The notes under the pieces are model-generated. The model worked only from the letters and a program-made list of their open reading frames with translations, had not been told where the DNA came from and ran no database searches. DNA of 64,000 bases, from assembly GCF_004361835.1 (NCBI RefSeq), contig NZ_SNWD01000002.1, forward strand, positions 62,001 to 126,000. Direction: 5' to 3'. The position numbers and the translations under genes were made by a program. Source of the stretch: Stakelama pacifica (GTDB lineage: Bacteria > Pseudomonadota > Alphaproteobacteria > Sphingomonadales > Sphingomonadaceae). This document shows, in pieces, positions 62,447 to 64,000 of this stretch (within the stretch, counting starts at the first letter, position 1; every line of letters begins with the position of its first letter).

Positions 62447-62650
62447 ATGCCCAAGCTCAAGACGAAGAGCGGCGTTAAGAAGCGCTTCAAATTCACCGCC
62501 ACTGGCAAGGTGAAGCACGGCGTGGCCGGCAAGCGGCACCGCCTTAGCAGCCATAACGCCAAATATATTCGCCAGAATCGTGGCACGTCCGTGCTTTCCG
62601 ATTCGGATGCCGGTCATGTGCGCCTCTGGGCGCCGTACGGCCTGAAGTAA
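62447..62650 (+). CDS. rpmI: 50S ribosomal protein L35
   Basis: 67 residues: MPKLKTKSGVKKRFKFTATG start, KRHRLSSHNAKYIRQNRGT middle. An AAAGGAG ribosome site precedes the ATG. infC is not directly upstream, unlike in many bacteria. Followed after 13 bases by rplT. Confidence 0.97.
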   Translation: MPKLKTKSGVKKRFKFTATGKVKHGVAGKRHRLSSHNAKYIRQNRGTSVLSDSDAGHVRLWAPYGLK

Positions 62651-62663
62651 GGAGTAACGGACC

Positions 62664-63029
62664 ATGGCACGCATCAAACGTGGTACGACCACCAAGGCGA
62701 AGCATAAAAGGATTCTGGATCAGGCGAAGGGCTATTATGGCCGTCGCAAGAACACGATCCGTATCGCACGTCAGGCCGTCGAAAAGGCCGGTCAGTACGC
62801 CTATCGCGACCGTAAGGTTAAGAAGCGCAATTTCCGCGCGCTGTGGATTCAGCGCATCAATGCGGGCGTTCGCGCAGAAGGCCTGACCTACAGCCAGTTC
62901 ATGCACGGGCTGAAGCTCGCCGGTATCGATCTGGACCGCAAGGTTCTGGCCGACATCGCAATGCATGAAGGCGAAGCGTTTAGCGCCATCGTCGCTCAGG
63001 CGAAGGCGGCTCTGCCTCAGGCCGCTTAA
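62664..63029 (+). CDS. rplT: 50S ribosomal protein L20
   Basis: 121 residues: [80 protein letters not shown]. All segments are typical. It assembles early on 23S rRNA. A strong terminator follows, so pheS has its own promoter. Confidence 0.97.
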   Translation: MARIKRGTTTKAKHKRILDQAKGYYGRRKNTIRIARQAVEKAGQYAYRDRKVKKRNFRALWIQRINAGVRAEGLTYSQFMHGLKLAGIDLDRKVLADIAMHEGEAFSAIVAQAKAALPQAA

Positions 63030-63054
63030 ATTTCGGCCTGACAGCGACGCGCTA

Positions 63055-63093
63055 AAAAAGGGGCGCGGGTGGAACTGCCACCCGCGCCCTTTT
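63055..63093 (+). terminator. Terminator after rplT
   Basis: AAAAAAG, GGGCGCGGGTGG (63061-63072), AACTG loop, CCACCCGCGCCC (63078-63089), TTTT. A 12-base perfect stem. Confidence 0.93.
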
Positions 63094-63122
63094 CGTATCT
63101 TCAGGCCGGTTGCCCTCCCCGT

Positions 63123-63200
63123 AATCCCGCGCAAGCGGGAATCCAGAAGCCGCAAGCAAGCGTCAGGTTGCTCTGGACCCCCGCGTTCGCGGGGATACGA
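63123..63200. repeat. Composite hairpin repeat between rplT and pheS
   Basis: Two small hairpins, TCCCGCGCAAGCGGGA (63125-63140) and CCCCGCGTTCGCGGGG (63179-63194), flank inner arms TCCAGA / TCTGGA. A different family from the CGTCATTGCGAG element but with the same nested design. It takes up much of the gap 63030-63336; the rest holds the terminator and the pheS leader, with no gene. Confidence 0.65.
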
Positions 63201-63336
63201 CAGGGAAGCGACTGTCACCTATTCGTACGGAAAATTGCGCCATGGGTTGATCTTGCACGCGGCTTAGGCTTCGAAGCGGACCAGCCTAATCTTTCCGAAC
63301 TTTTCGCTCGTTAAGGCCGCATGGCCGGATGGAGAC

Positions 63337-64000
63337 ATGATCTTGGACACCGATCTCGACCAGCTTCGCGAGGATTTGCTCGCCGCGATCGACACCGCCG
63401 CCGGGCTGGAGGCGCTCGACGCGGTGCGCGTCCATGCGCTGGGCAAGCAGGGCGTCATCACCGCCATGCTGAAATCCTTGGGCAAGATGACGCCCGAAGA
63501 GCGTCAGGAAAACGGCCCACGCATCCACGCGCTTCGCGAGGCGGTGACCGACGCCATCGCTGCACGCAAGGAAAAGCTCGAAAATGCGCAGCTTGAGGCG
63601 CAGCTCGCCGCCGAACGCATGGACATGACGCTGCCGGTCGATGCCGTGCGCCCCGGAAGCATCCACCCGGTGAGCCAAGTGATGGACGAACTCGCCGAAA
63701 TCTTCGCTGATCTCGGCTTCGCGGTCGCCAGCGGGCCCGAGATCGAAGACGACTGGCACAATTTCACCGCGCTCAACATCCCTGAGACGCACCCGGCGCG
63801 CGCGATGCACGACACCTTCTATTTCCCGAAAGGCGAAGATGGAAAGCAGGCGCATCTGCTGCGCACCCACACCTCGCCGGTGCAGATCCGCACGATGATG
63901 CAGGGCAAGCCGCCGGTGCGCATCATTGCGCCGGGCCGCGTCTATCGCAGCGACAGCGACGCCACCCACACGCCGATGTTCCACCAGATCGAAGGACTGG
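63337..64000 (+). CDS. pheS: Phenylalanyl-tRNA synthetase alpha chain, 5' part
   Basis: ATG at 63337; the frame is open to the window end (221 codons). The N-terminal coiled-coil arm ([34 protein letters not shown]) and catalytic core motifs ([82 protein letters not shown]) are those of PheS. Partner pheT is expected beyond the window. Confidence 0.96.
   Translation, partial: MILDTDLDQLREDLLAAIDTAAGLEALDAVRVHALGKQGVITAMLKSLGKMTPEERQENGPRIHALREAVTDAIAARKEKLENAQLEAQLAAERMDMTLPVDAVRPGSIHPVSQVMDELAEIFADLGFAVASGPEIEDDWHNFTALNIPETHPARAMHDTFYFPKGEDGKQAHLLRTHTSPVQIRTMMQGKPPVRIIAPGRVYRSDSDATHTPMFHQIEGL

Noticed and set aside
63123-63200. Attenuator for pheS
   Set aside because: The hairpins belong to a dispersed-repeat type, and no Phe-rich leader peptide is visible before pheS.

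Overview
The window looks like a chromosomal segment of an alphaproteobacterium of the Sphingomonadaceae type (Sphingomonas sensu lato). This rests on the GC-rich DNA, the TorF-type porin, the EipA/DUF1134 tail, the DUF3035 lipoprotein after lspA, the rnd-lptC-lptA-lptB-rpoN order, DivK, and a complete gene-transfer-agent (GTA) locus of the Rhodobacter capsulatus RcGTA class. I saw no tRNA, rRNA, CRISPR array, integrase or insertion sequence.

Layout. 1-3900: the end of an EipA-like gene, dihydroorotase, a YgfZ-like protein and an OmpA-type porin. 4011-20428 (minus strand, transcribed right to left): a GTA-like head-tail operon running from small terminase, large terminase, portal, protease and capsid to the head-tail connectors, tail tube, very short tape measure, baseplate proteins and a DUF2793 protein. 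Most neighbours overlap by ATGA or a few bases, so translation is probably coupled. Two ordinary host genes (NRDE protein and a spermidine-synthase-like protein), a low-GC patch with a small ORF, and a small antisense gene interrupt the head end. 20569-23399: EamA transporter, DapF, YqaA-like membrane protein. 23601-28630: rpoN, the LptB/A/C lipopolysaccharide transport genes, RNase D and TerC. 28841-36958: two-domain cold-shock protein, glutamine cyclotransferase, ATP-dependent DNA ligase, DUF1328, Dps, L33, DivK, a DUF3572-HAD-RidA operon, and the porin. 37406-42428: ribF, ileS, lspA and the DUF3035 lipoprotein. 42486-45926: agmatine-to-putrescine genes aguB and aguA around two other genes. 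45969-55508: two divergent secreted peptidases, S4, membrane proteins, SppA and a MATE exporter. 55604-57716: groESL behind a CIRCE operator. 57872-60083: DUF3429, then a DUF2975/XRE-regulator/six-helix membrane operon behind a cluster of TATCGA-N3-TCGATA operators. 60102-64000: an AsmA-like protein, L35, L20 and the start of pheS.

Two things run across the whole window. One is a modular intergenic repeat family: GC-rich inverted modules around a conserved spacer, followed by a 'CGTCATTGCGAG...' palindrome. It sits in most of the longer gaps. The other is the set of strong hairpin terminators between convergent genes.

Most interesting: the GTA locus is intact as far as reading frames show, but remodelled. 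A large glycosidase-like moiety appears on the DUF2460 distal-tail protein while the megatron-type protein is short. The capsid lacks the usual coiled-coil scaffold arm. The peptidase gene overlaps the next gene by about 300 bases. A hairpin terminator lies just before the first gene.
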